A stretch of DNA of 11,941 nt from positions 1 through 11,941 of the forward strand of contig JALTMC010000701.1 of the NCBI GenBank assembly GCA_027005175.1. Direction: 5' to 3'. The notes below the pieces were generated by a model that was not told the DNA's origin, did no database searches, and saw only the letters and a program-made list of their open reading frames with translations. Positions 6,481 through 11,941 of the stretch are shown in pieces. This stretch comes from Myxococcales bacterium. GTDB taxonomy: Bacteria; Myxococcota_C; UBA6777. The translations under genes and the position numbers were made by a program. Each line of letters starts with the position of its first letter. Position 1 is the first letter of the stretch.

Positions 6481-7593
6481 TTAAAGAACAAACCGATTGT
6501 TCACTTTGGTGACTTGTTGTTTGAGGGCAAATTGCATCGCATCGAATCCTTGAACCTGTTGAAGCCACGGGTCAACATATTCCTTTTCTTCAGGGCTTAA
6601 GGATTGGTAATATTCTAAAGGTCGCTGCATCATCCATTGGGTATAGGGTAGGACCAATCGTTGCTCTTCCACCCCGTTGATATGAAACCTATGACGACCT
6701 AAGCTTCGCGGTATTGCCCTTGGCTCATCAGACGGAGAGGTTTCTGTTTGTTCGTCATACCAGGCTGATAACTTGTTGGCAGTATCTTCCAAGACGGGCC
6801 ACTGTTCTGTGAAAAGATTCTCCAGGATCGGAAGCAAGGTCTCTGGAATCTCATCGTTGGGAAGAAACTCCCCACTCACGTTGGATGCGTTGTTCATCCG
6901 CTCTACCCAACTTGCAACATGAGGAGCCAAACGCTTCATGAGTTGTCCAGGGTAAGGGTCTCGATACAAGTGGGCATACAATGGACCCATAAATCCAAAG
7001 TCACCGATAGAAGGGACATCACCCAAAAGGAAGGGATACTTTGAAAAGTGATAATTCAGGTCCGGCAAGAAACGCTCTTCATACCATCTTTCGATCGCAG
7101 GTATTGTCTTCTCTGTAATTCCCAACAGGGGAACAAAACCTTTAAATCGCAGGCCAATTTTTTTTCCTACAAAAGCGCGAATAAACGTAGGCAATCGCGG
7201 GCTAACAATCCTTCCGAACTCTTGATAAATGAAGGGGAAGTTATCAGTATTCCACCGATAATGCATCGCAGGAATAAGAAGCCACTCATCGCCATAAAGC
7301 TCCAAGAGCATAGACACCAGACGCTGCTTTGGTGTTACTGGATAAACGGATTTCTGTGTGTGTTGTGACTCCAAGTGGTCGATAATATGAGTTGTGTCTT
7401 GTAGATATTCACCTTCTGGTGTTTTCACAACCGGAATAAATCGGACCCCTGTTTTGGGGATAATGATTTTTCGATACACCCCGATCGTTGATAAGACCTC
7501 ATCAAATGGAATATTCTTGTATTTTAAATAAGCTCTTGCTTTTCCCGAATACAAGGAGAACTCTGCTCCGTAAAGCGTATAGTTTGCTGTCAT
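6481..7593 (-). CDS. Glutathione S-transferase-like protein with long C-terminal extension
   Basis: The protein has 370 residues. Residues 4-80 form a thioredoxin-fold GST N-domain: YTLYGAEFSLYSGKARAYL gives beta1 and alpha1, with Ser13, Tyr15 or Ser16 where the catalytic residue would lie. The cis-proline is P54 in RFIPVV, and YLQDTTHIIDHLE occupies the usual E/D-S glutathione-binding turn (here D66-T67). The all-alpha C-domain spans about 90-240 and contains PSIGDFGFMGPLYAHL, the N-capping box of GST C-domains. GSTs are normally 200-250 residues. The remaining 120 residues, including WMMQRPLEYYQSLSPEEKE, match nothing I know. Classic GSTs conjugate glutathione to electrophiles, but the substrate here is unknown and a non-enzymatic role is possible. 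The ATG at 7593 has AGAGGG 4 bases upstream. The gene diverges from the kinase. Confidence 0.85.
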   Translation of the reverse strand: MTANYTLYGAEFSLYSGKARAYLKYKNIPFDEVLSTIGVYRKIIIPKTGVRFIPVVKTPEGEYLQDTTHIIDHLESQHTQKSVYPVTPKQRLVSMLLELYGDEWLLIPAMHYRWNTDNFPFIYQEFGRIVSPRLPTFIRAFVGKKIGLRFKGFVPLLGITEKTIPAIERWYEERFLPDLNYHFSKYPFLLGDVPSIGDFGFMGPLYAHLYRDPYPGQLMKRLAPHVASWVERMNNASNVSGEFLPNDEIPETLLPILENLFTEQWPVLEDTANKLSAWYDEQTETSPSDEPRAIPRSLGRHRFHINGVEEQRLVLPYTQWMMQRPLEYYQSLSPEEKEYVDPWLQQVQGFDAMQFALKQQVTKVNNRFVL

Positions 7594-7620
7594 ATCACCC
7601 TCTTGGCTTAAGGAAGACTC
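7594..7620. promoter_or_regulatory. 27-bp divergent start region with two ribosome binding sites
   Basis: The start codons of the minus-strand GST-like gene and the plus-strand kinase are only 27 bp apart. The minus strand carries AGAGGG (7603-7598) 4 bases before ATG 7593. The plus strand carries AAGGA (7610-7614) 6 bases before ATG 7621. No full promoter fits between them, so each promoter must lie inside the opposite gene's 5' coding sequence. That could make the two genes compete or be co-regulated. Confidence 0.6.
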
Positions 7621-8085
7621 ATGGAATTGGTTCTTTTTGTGGGTTTACAGGCATCTGGTAAGAGTACCTTTTATCACAAAAACTTCGCGGAGACACATGT
7701 CCACATTAGCAAGGATCTGTTCCGCAACAACAAGCGCCCACAACGCAGACAGATGAGGTTGTTGGAAGAGGCTTTGCAAGAAAATCGAGATGTGGTCGTA
7801 GACAATACAAACCCAACATATGCAGACAGAGAGCCACTGTATCAGATGGGTCGTCAGTACAATGCAAAGATTACAGTTTATTTTTTCCACACAACAGTGC
7901 AAGAGAGCAAGGAGCGCAACAATCGGCGCGAGGGAAAGGCTCGTGTTCCCGATGTGGCAATTCACGACACCATCAAACGCCTGCAACCACCGATTCACCG
8001 GGAAGATTTTGACACCCTCTACGAAGTGTGGCTCAACAATACAACCGGAGAATTCCAGGTCGAAGAATCTTGCATGAGGCCCTGA
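7621..8085 (+). CDS. P-loop polynucleotide-kinase-like protein
   Basis: The protein has 154 residues and is a single-domain P-loop phosphotransferase of the T4 Pnk/PNKP kinase-domain type. Walker A is GLQASGKST (8-16). HISKDLFR (28-35) matches the Pnk substrate-site segment (INRDD-like), with D32 as the likely catalytic base. VVVDNTNPTYADRE (58-71) corresponds to the family's conserved D-x-T-N segment. A lid follows with R99, R102 and R103. Members phosphorylate 5'-OH ends of DNA or RNA, or small molecules. No phosphatase or ligase domain is present, so the substrate cannot be told. Start support is ATG 7621 with AAGGA 6 bases upstream. The methyltransferase follows after 64 bp on the same strand, so co-transcription is possible. 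Confidence 0.85.
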   Translation: MELVLFVGLQASGKSTFYHKNFAETHVHISKDLFRNNKRPQRRQMRLLEEALQENRDVVVDNTNPTYADREPLYQMGRQYNAKITVYFFHTTVQESKERNNRREGKARVPDVAIHDTIKRLQPPIHREDFDTLYEVWLNNTTGEFQVEESCMRP

Positions 8086-8136
8086 GCATTGTATCCGATA
8101 GGCCATTGTGTGTAAGATGTAGGAGTCAACTACGAT

Positions 8137-8143
8137 AAAGGAG
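8137..8143 (+). promoter_or_regulatory. Ribosome binding site that sets the methyltransferase start
   Basis: AAAGGAG lies 6 bases before ATG 8150. This favours 8150 over the overlapping TTG at 8147, which would be too close, and over the internal ATG at 8156, which would be at 12 bases. Confidence 0.6.
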
Positions 8144-8149
8144 TGTTTG

Positions 8150-8812
8150 ATGTCGATGCGAACGGTTGAGATGACAGAGTCGTTGTATGCTTATTACAGC
8201 CAGGTAAGCTACCGAGAACCAGAGATACTTCAAAAGTTGCGGAAAGAGACAGCAAGTATGCCCTTTGCCAACATGCAGATATCCCCTGAGCAAGGGCAGT
8301 TTATGGCTCTATTGATCGAGTTGATGGGCCTTAAGAAGATCATCGAGATTGGTACATTCACAGGTTACAGTGCTCTTCGGATGGCACTTGCGATGCCGGA
8401 GGATGGCAAGCTCATCGCATGTGATGTCAACCCCGAATGGACAGCCATGGGTCAGCGATACTGGGCTGAAGCAGGTGTCGCTCACAAGATCAGCCTACGT
8501 CTGGCACCTGCCTTGGAGACACTTGATACATTGGTGGCAGAAGGACAAGACGGAACCTTTGACTTTGTCTTCATTGACGCAGACAAAACCAATGTAGACC
8601 GTTATTACGAACGAGCCCTTCAGCTCCTTCGTGTGGGCGGATTAATCGCCATCGACAATGTGTTGTGGGGTGGTAGCGTGGCAGATCCCGAGAACACAGA
8701 GCCCGACACCGTTGCTCTGCGAAACATCGGGACAAAGGTTCAGGGAGATGAACGCGTGACGCACTCTATGGTGCCTATCGGTGATGGTCTGACTCTCGCA
8801 AGAAAACGGTAG
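8150..8812 (+). CDS. Cation-dependent O-methyltransferase (caffeoyl-CoA OMT family)
   Basis: The protein has 220 residues, the usual family length. Residues 38-51 (PFANMQISPEQGQF) match the family's substrate-lid and QG motif. SAM motif I is IIEIGTFTGYSAL (64-76), with acidic D92 after beta2 for the SAM ribose. The FDFVFIDADKTNVDRYY segment (137-153) carries metal ligand D143, and IDNVLWGGSV (168-177) carries D169 and N170, the other two divalent-cation ligands. The enzyme transfers a methyl group from SAM to a hydroxyl, usually of a catechol-type substrate. The bacterial substrate is not predictable from sequence. It lies 64 bp after the kinase gene. Next comes the lipoprotein gene, with about 147 bp between them and no clear terminator. 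Confidence 0.93.
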   Translation: MSMRTVEMTESLYAYYSQVSYREPEILQKLRKETASMPFANMQISPEQGQFMALLIELMGLKKIIEIGTFTGYSALRMALAMPEDGKLIACDVNPEWTAMGQRYWAEAGVAHKISLRLAPALETLDTLVAEGQDGTFDFVFIDADKTNVDRYYERALQLLRVGGLIAIDNVLWGGSVADPENTEPDTVALRNIGTKVQGDERVTHSMVPIGDGLTLARKR

Positions 8813-8959
8813 TCCTCAACCGTCATGGAATCGCAAGAGCACCGAAGGAAGACTTGCATGATTGCTCTCATCGAGCATGTCGCGACACTCTCTTTGCATT
8901 TGTTCTTCCAAATCAAGTAGAATCCTTTGAGCAAGTCTACTTTTGGACATACCATTGCA

Positions 8960-10888
8960 ATGAGAAAAAGTATGTTATTTCGAAAAAAGAATGTCCGTCT
9001 TTCGATGCAAACCAAACGCTCTATGTGTGTCCGTTGGGGACTGTTGTTCGCACTGTTTGGGCTGGTTGTCTTGAGCCTGATGGGCTGCTCTACACAATCA
9101 AAATGTTTTGTTGATCGAGATTGTCCACAGAGTAAATACTGCGAGGCCAACGTGTGTGTTCAGGGGTGCACCAACGACGAGATGTGCCCTGCCGACCACA
9201 CTTGCAATCTCACAAGAGGCAACTGTATGGTTGGTGGCTGCAAACCCAAAGCCAAGAAGTCCTGTATCAACGGACACCTTTTTTGGCTCAATAGCTGTGG
9301 TGTACAAGAGAAAAAAGCGGACGATTGTGGAACACGGGGTTGTCAGGGCCAATCCTGCAATGCCAAAGGCCCCGCTGTATGTGGAAATGGCAACTGTGAC
9401 TTCAGTGAGAACTGTGTCAGTTGCCCCAAAGACTGTTCATGTGCGCCCGGCATCTGCGACACCAAAACCGCGACCTGTTTGGAACAAAACCTTTGTGGCA
9501 ACAACAAGTGTGATCCAGGAGAGAACTGCGCTCATTGCTCTAAGGACTGTAAATGTTCAGGCAGTGAAGTCTGTGATCCAGTAGGTCAGAAGTGTATCGT
9601 TCAGACAGCCTGCGGCAATGGCTCATGCGAAACGGCCAAAGGTGAAAATTGCTCCACTTGCATCAAAGATTGCCCATGCCCTTCCAAACAGATATGCCAA
9701 AGTGGTGCCTGTGTTGAGCCCTCTGCCTGTGGCAACGGTGTGTGTGACACCACAAAGGGCGAGAACTGCTCCACTTGCAGCAAAGATTGTGCTTGCAAAA
9801 ACGGTCAACAGTGCATCAACAGTCAATGCAAAGACACAAAAGGTTGCAACAACGACGGTTTTTGCCAGTCTAATCGCGACGAGAACTGTTCCAATTGTGC
9901 GGGTGATTGTGGGTGTTCTCCCCGTCAAAAGTGCATCAACCAAAAGTGTCAAGTCGAAAATCTCTGCGGGAACTCCCGTTGTGACAAGCTCAAGGGAGAA
10001 AACTGTGGAACCTGCTCCAAAGACTGTAGCTGCGGGGCCAAAGAAGTCTGCAAACGCAACACATGCCACAAGGTCCAGCTTTGCGGCAATGGCATATGTG
10101 AGTCGTCGGAAGGCGAGAACTGCACAACCTGCTCCAAGGACTGTGCCTGCAAGGCCGGACAACAGTGTAAGAATGGCTCATGTCAGGCTTCGTGTGGTAA
10201 TGGAAGCTGTGAAGCCAGCAAAGGCGAGACGTGCTCCACCTGCCCCAAAGACTGTGCATGTAGCAATGGAAAGATATGCCGCAGCGGAACATGCGGCAGC
10301 ACAGGCTGTCCCAGTGGAACCAATAGCATCTGGAATTGCAACACAGCAAAGACAAAGCGACAGCGTTGCGGAGTACTCACAGGCTACAAGCTACTGGAAG
10401 AGAGATGCCCCTATGGTTGCAAAGTCAATACCCTCTATGACACCTGTTGCACCTGCAAAGCAGGAGCCAAGCGATGTGTCAGCGATGGGCTGGAGAGATG
10501 TAAATCATCCTGTGATGGTTGGGAGAAAGTAAAAACCTGTAACAGAAGCGAAGGACAGTACTGCAGCACGATCGCAGGAGACTGCAAATGCACTGTTGTT
10601 TATGCCTGCCCAAAACTCTACGCCTACCAATGCCTGGGCAAAGAACGTCAATGGTGTTGGAAGAGTGCAAAGACAGGGTGCCAGCACTGGATCAAAAGTC
10701 GCCTCCAGTGTTCTGGTAGCACCCCTGTTTGTAACAAAGGTCAATGTTGCGCTTGTATTCCTGGAACACAACGTTGTAGCGGTACTAAGATCGAAGTATG
10801 TAGCAGTGACTGCAAAAGCTGGAAACTTAAGCAAAAATGCTCCAGCGGCCTTCTCTGCTGTAACTTAAAATGCAGTTGCACCGATTAG
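8960..10888 (+). CDS. Cysteine-rich repeat lipoprotein, predicted cell-surface
   Basis: From ATG 8960 the protein has 642 residues, about 110 of them cysteine. A basic N-region is followed by LLFALFGLVVLSLMGC, a lipoprotein signal whose lipobox cysteine is residue 43. Mature domains in order: a Dickkopf-like C-x-D-x-DC-P segment (CFVDRDCPQSKYC); eight CGNG repeats (141-449); and two 100-residue Cys/Trp modules (450-642), each ending in CxCxxGxxRC...C...C..W...C. Such proteins are common in Myxococcota-like genomes and rarely have a known function. Disulfide-rich binding or structural roles are inference. The start is unsure: ATGs at 8972, 9005 and 9023 are also in frame, none has a good ribosome binding site, and 9005 gives the most typical signal length. 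It may have its own promoter (TTGAGC 8927, TACCAT 8950, 17-bp spacing), but support is weak. Confidence 0.88.
   Translation: MRKSMLFRKKNVRLSMQTKRSMCVRWGLLFALFGLVVLSLMGCSTQSKCFVDRDCPQSKYCEANVCVQGCTNDEMCPADHTCNLTRGNCMVGGCKPKAKKSCINGHLFWLNSCGVQEKKADDCGTRGCQGQSCNAKGPAVCGNGNCDFSENCVSCPKDCSCAPGICDTKTATCLEQNLCGNNKCDPGENCAHCSKDCKCSGSEVCDPVGQKCIVQTACGNGSCETAKGENCSTCIKDCPCPSKQICQSGACVEPSACGNGVCDTTKGENCSTCSKDCACKNGQQCINSQCKDTKGCNNDGFCQSNRDENCSNCAGDCGCSPRQKCINQKCQVENLCGNSRCDKLKGENCGTCSKDCSCGAKEVCKRNTCHKVQLCGNGICESSEGENCTTCSKDCACKAGQQCKNGSCQASCGNGSCEASKGETCSTCPKDCACSNGKICRSGTCGSTGCPSGTNSIWNCNTAKTKRQRCGVLTGYKLLEERCPYGCKVNTLYDTCCTCKAGAKRCVSDGLERCKSSCDGWEKVKTCNRSEGQYCSTIAGDCKCTVVYACPKLYAYQCLGKERQWCWKSAKTGCQHWIKSRLQCSGSTPVCNKGQCCACIPGTQRCSGTKIEVCSSDCKSWKLKQKCSSGLLCCNLKCSCTD
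9380..10306 (+). repeat. Eight tandem 8-cysteine repeats (CGNGxC...ENCxxCxxDCxC)
   Basis: The repeat unit is 37-40 residues (111-120 bp). The consensus is C-G-N-G-x-C-[DE]-x-x-x-G-E-N-C-x-T-C-x-K-D-C-x-C-x-x-x-x-x-C-x-x-x-x-C. All eight copies keep eight cysteines. Copies 1 and 2 are shorter in the first loop (CDFSENC and CDPGENC). Copy 5 is the outlier, starting CNNDGFC instead of CGNGxC and reading ENCSNCAGDC. The DNA of the copies is well diverged while the cysteines are fixed, which suggests old duplication held by disulfide constraints rather than recent expansion. Confidence 0.93.
10307..10885 (+). repeat. Two tandem 100-residue Cys/Trp modules with exact 300-bp period
   Basis: Three anchors recur exactly 300 bp apart: the opening CP (10307 and 10607), the CxCxxGxxRC start (10448 and 10748), and the closing cysteine of the C..W...C segment (10538-10540 and 10838-10840). 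Each copy begins CP, passes through a RQ[RW]C segment and a CC pair, and then has C-x-C-x-x-G-[AT]-[KQ]-R-C ... C-x-x-x-C-x-x-W. Internal gaps compensate, so the period is kept although identity is modest. The last copy ends with the stop codon. Confidence 0.75.
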
Positions 10889-10948
10889 CTTTGAGTCTCT
10901 CTCGAAGCAAAACACAAAAAAGGGCACAACCCCATCCTTACGGGATGG
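10888..10948. terminator. Convergent-gene junction with two hairpins, possible terminator
   Basis: The stop codons of the lipoprotein and the dehydratase are separated by 49 bp. One hairpin pairs 10888-10895 with 10901-10908 (8 bp with one T-G wobble, 5-base loop) and starts at the lipoprotein stop codon. It has no following T-run on the plus strand. A second pairs CCATCC (10932-10937) with GGATGG (10943-10948) across the dehydratase stop. On the minus strand a T6 tract (10921-10916) follows it after about 10 bases, further than in a classic intrinsic terminator. A shared junction for ending both transcripts is plausible but not proven. Confidence 0.35.
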
Positions 10949-11222
10949 ACTCGATAGCTTGAGCAAGTGCTACATCTTTGGCTGTCACACGATTGCCTGC
11001 GTCATGCGTAGTAAGTTCGATGACGACACGATTGTAGACATTAAATAGCTCGGGGTGATGGTCCATACATTCGGCATGCAAACCAAGCTGCACAAGAAAG
11101 CTCAACGCATCTTTAAAGTCTCGACGTTCAAAGGTCTTTTTAAGCTTGTGATTTTCATACTGCCAACCAGGAAGTCCTGCTAGCGCGTCGTTGACTTGTT
11201 GCTCTGTCAATGCCTTACTCAT
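10938..11222 (-). CDS. phhB: Pterin-4a-carbinolamine dehydratase
   Basis: The protein has 94 residues, full family length. It carries the PCD/DCoH signature: E51-C-M-D-H55-H56-P57, then Y63, H73 and D83, with the two histidines that catalyse dehydration. The enzyme dehydrates 4a-hydroxytetrahydrobiopterin made by aromatic amino acid hydroxylases, allowing the pterin cofactor to be recycled. Some bacterial members instead work with molybdopterin or folate metabolism. No phenylalanine hydroxylase is in the window. The start codon overlaps the stop of the upstream methyltransferase (ATGA, 11222-11219), so the two are probably translationally coupled. GGAG lies about 8 bases before the ATG, inside the upstream gene. 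Confidence 0.95.
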   Translation of the reverse strand: MSKALTEQQVNDALAGLPGWQYENHKLKKTFERRDFKDALSFLVQLGLHAECMDHHPELFNVYNRVVIELTTHDAGNRVTAKDVALAQAIESIP

Positions 11223-11854
11223 TGTGGTCTCCTCGGAGTTGGGAATGGATCGCTGACGATTGAGAGTTGAGAGTTGAGATTGGGGCTCTCGGCTTCAAAA
11301 GTATCTTTTGTGGGAAGAGATAAGGGGATTTCATAGATGTAGATGGGTGTGCGAAACAAGTCATGGAGTTGAATGACCCTGATGGGAAACCACCCTGGAA
11401 TGGCAAAAGTATGACTCATCACACGAGCACCTGGCCTGAGTTCCTCTTGAAGTTTGCAAGCGAGACGAGTCATCGCATCTGTATATAGATAACAAACAAC
11501 AGTGGTTGCTTCATGCAGTGAGATGTCAAAAAAATCGTTGCGTTTGAGTTGGAGGTTTTGATGTGTTCCAACAAGCTTTCGGCATAGAGAGAAGGCCCAA
11601 GGAACGGGGGACATCTCATAGCCGAGAACCTTTGCGCGGCGGCATCGAAGCGCGATAGGAAACACGAGAGTTCCCCACCCAGAGCCCAGGTCAACAATGG
11701 TGCCCGTGGTTTCGGGAGGGAGCAAGGAGAGAATGGCAGCTTTCACATGAAGCCCCGAGGGCATAGGGGAGATCCCGGCTCGAAAGCTATAGATTACGAC
11801 AAGAGCGGCAAGGGCGAAAGCCACAAGCAGAAGAGAAGCTTCCCACCAAAGCAT
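11219..11854 (-). CDS. Membrane-anchored SAM-dependent class I methyltransferase
   Basis: The protein has 211 residues. One hydrophobic helix (about 6-24, ASLLLVAFALAALVVIYSF) forms an N-terminal membrane anchor. A Rossmann methyltransferase domain follows, with motif I IVDLGSGWGTL (53-63), YEMSP after beta2 where SAM ribose-binding acids lie, and a later LRPGARVMSHTF strand-turn. The substrate is unknown, and the acceptor-site residues suggest no specific family to me. The C-terminal tail (after about 190, LNSQLSIVSDPFPTPRRPQ) is low in structure and is encoded partly by a threefold TTGAGAG-type repeat. The ATG at 11854 has AAGGGA upstream. Its stop overlaps the dehydratase start by 4 bp, so the two form an operon. 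Confidence 0.83.
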   Translation of the reverse strand: MLWWEASLLLVAFALAALVVIYSFRAGISPMPSGLHVKAAILSLLPPETTGTIVDLGSGWGTLVFPIALRCRRAKVLGYEMSPVPWAFSLCRKLVGTHQNLQLKRNDFFDISLHEATTVVCYLYTDAMTRLACKLQEELRPGARVMSHTFAIPGWFPIRVIQLHDLFRTPIYIYEIPLSLPTKDTFEAESPNLNSQLSIVSDPFPTPRRPQ

Positions 11855-11882
11855 CAGTTTGTGTCCCTTAAGGTAACGATCG

Positions 11883-11887
11883 AGGAG
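11883..11887 (+). promoter_or_regulatory. Ribosome binding site for the right-edge gene
   Basis: AGGAG lies exactly 6 bases before ATG 11894. It is the main reason to call a gene there. Confidence 0.6.
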
Positions 11888-11893
11888 AAGGAA

Positions 11894-11941
11894 ATGAATT
11901 CAAAAACAGAGCCCGACCAGAGGTCAACAACGAAGCTGAAA
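11894..11941 (+). CDS. N-terminus of an unknown protein, cut by the window end
   Basis: Sixteen codons are visible (MNSKTEPDQRSTTKLK), open to the last base. The residues are polar and charged with no signal peptide, so this is a soluble or disordered N-terminus. The gene diverges from the membrane methyltransferase, with 39 bp between the start codons. Function cannot be told from this fragment. Confidence 0.55.
   Translation, partial: MNSKTEPDQRSTTKLK

Noticed and set aside
7645-8106. 153-codon minus-strand open frame opposite the kinase
   Set aside because: The plus strand has a complete P-loop kinase with motifs and a ribosome binding site. The antisense frame has none.
8854-9114. 86-codon plus-strand frame overlapping the lipoprotein start
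   Set aside because: It has no ribosome binding site and no domain, and it overlaps the lipoprotein signal peptide in another frame.
9380-10306. Repeats of regular spacing suggesting a CRISPR array
   Set aside because: The repeats are coding, diverged at DNA level, contiguous without spacers, and explained by cysteine motifs.
9618-10532. 304-codon plus-strand frame and several minus-strand frames across the lipoprotein
   Set aside because: These are shadow frames created by repetitive, stop-poor Cys/Lys/Asn codons of the tandem repeats. The lipoprotein frame has the signal peptide and cysteine pattern.

Overview
This window reads as a stretch of chromosome from a Gram-negative bacterium with moderate GC content. 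Three signs point to Myxococcota, Bradymonadota or another former deltaproteobacterial lineage. One is a lipoprotein packed with about 110 cysteines in CGNG...ENC..C..DC.C repeats. The second is a CGDGxDNNxxGxxDEGC motif in a secreted protein. The third is a giant exported RHS/YD-repeat protein. This placement is an inference from protein style; no rRNA or other phylogenetic marker is present.

Left half (1-5863, minus strand): one uninterrupted reading frame of at least 1,954 codons encodes an RHS-repeat protein that runs off the left edge. It has a hydrophobic N-terminus, a cysteine-rich and glycine-rich stalk, a DUF6531-like module, more than 20 YD repeats, and the RHS core end-motif (GRYITPDPLGL). 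After the core comes a tail of at least 147 residues that I do not recognise, in the position where polymorphic toxins carry their effector domain. Two things are odd. About 265 residues, including two CUB-like beta-sandwich domains, are inserted inside the RHS end module. The gene also lacks a convincing start codon beside its best ribosome binding site, and a 23-codon reading frame with a better ribosome binding site lies just upstream in the same frame, separated by one TAA.

Middle (5933-6480) is AT-rich and has no confident gene. It holds a short inverted repeat, an 11-bp direct repeat and a short plus-strand frame that may be a gene remnant. Then come a minus-strand glutathione S-transferase-like protein with a long C-terminal extension (6481-7593) and, divergent with only 27 bp between the start codons, a T4-Pnk-like P-loop kinase (7621-8085). 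The kinase is followed on the same strand by a cation-dependent O-methyltransferase (8150-8812).

Right part: the cysteine-rich lipoprotein (about 8960-10888) carries eight 37-40-residue repeats followed by two 100-residue modules exactly 300 bp apart. Convergent to it, on the minus strand, is a pair that overlaps by 4 bp: a membrane-anchored SAM methyltransferase (11219-11854) and pterin-4a-carbinolamine dehydratase (10938-11222). A plus-strand gene with a strong ribosome binding site begins at 11894 and leaves the window after 16 codons.

The RHS protein and the lipoprotein are probably both cell-surface proteins with related cysteine motifs, but nothing here shows that they work together. 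The small enzyme genes look like unrelated housekeeping or accessory functions.
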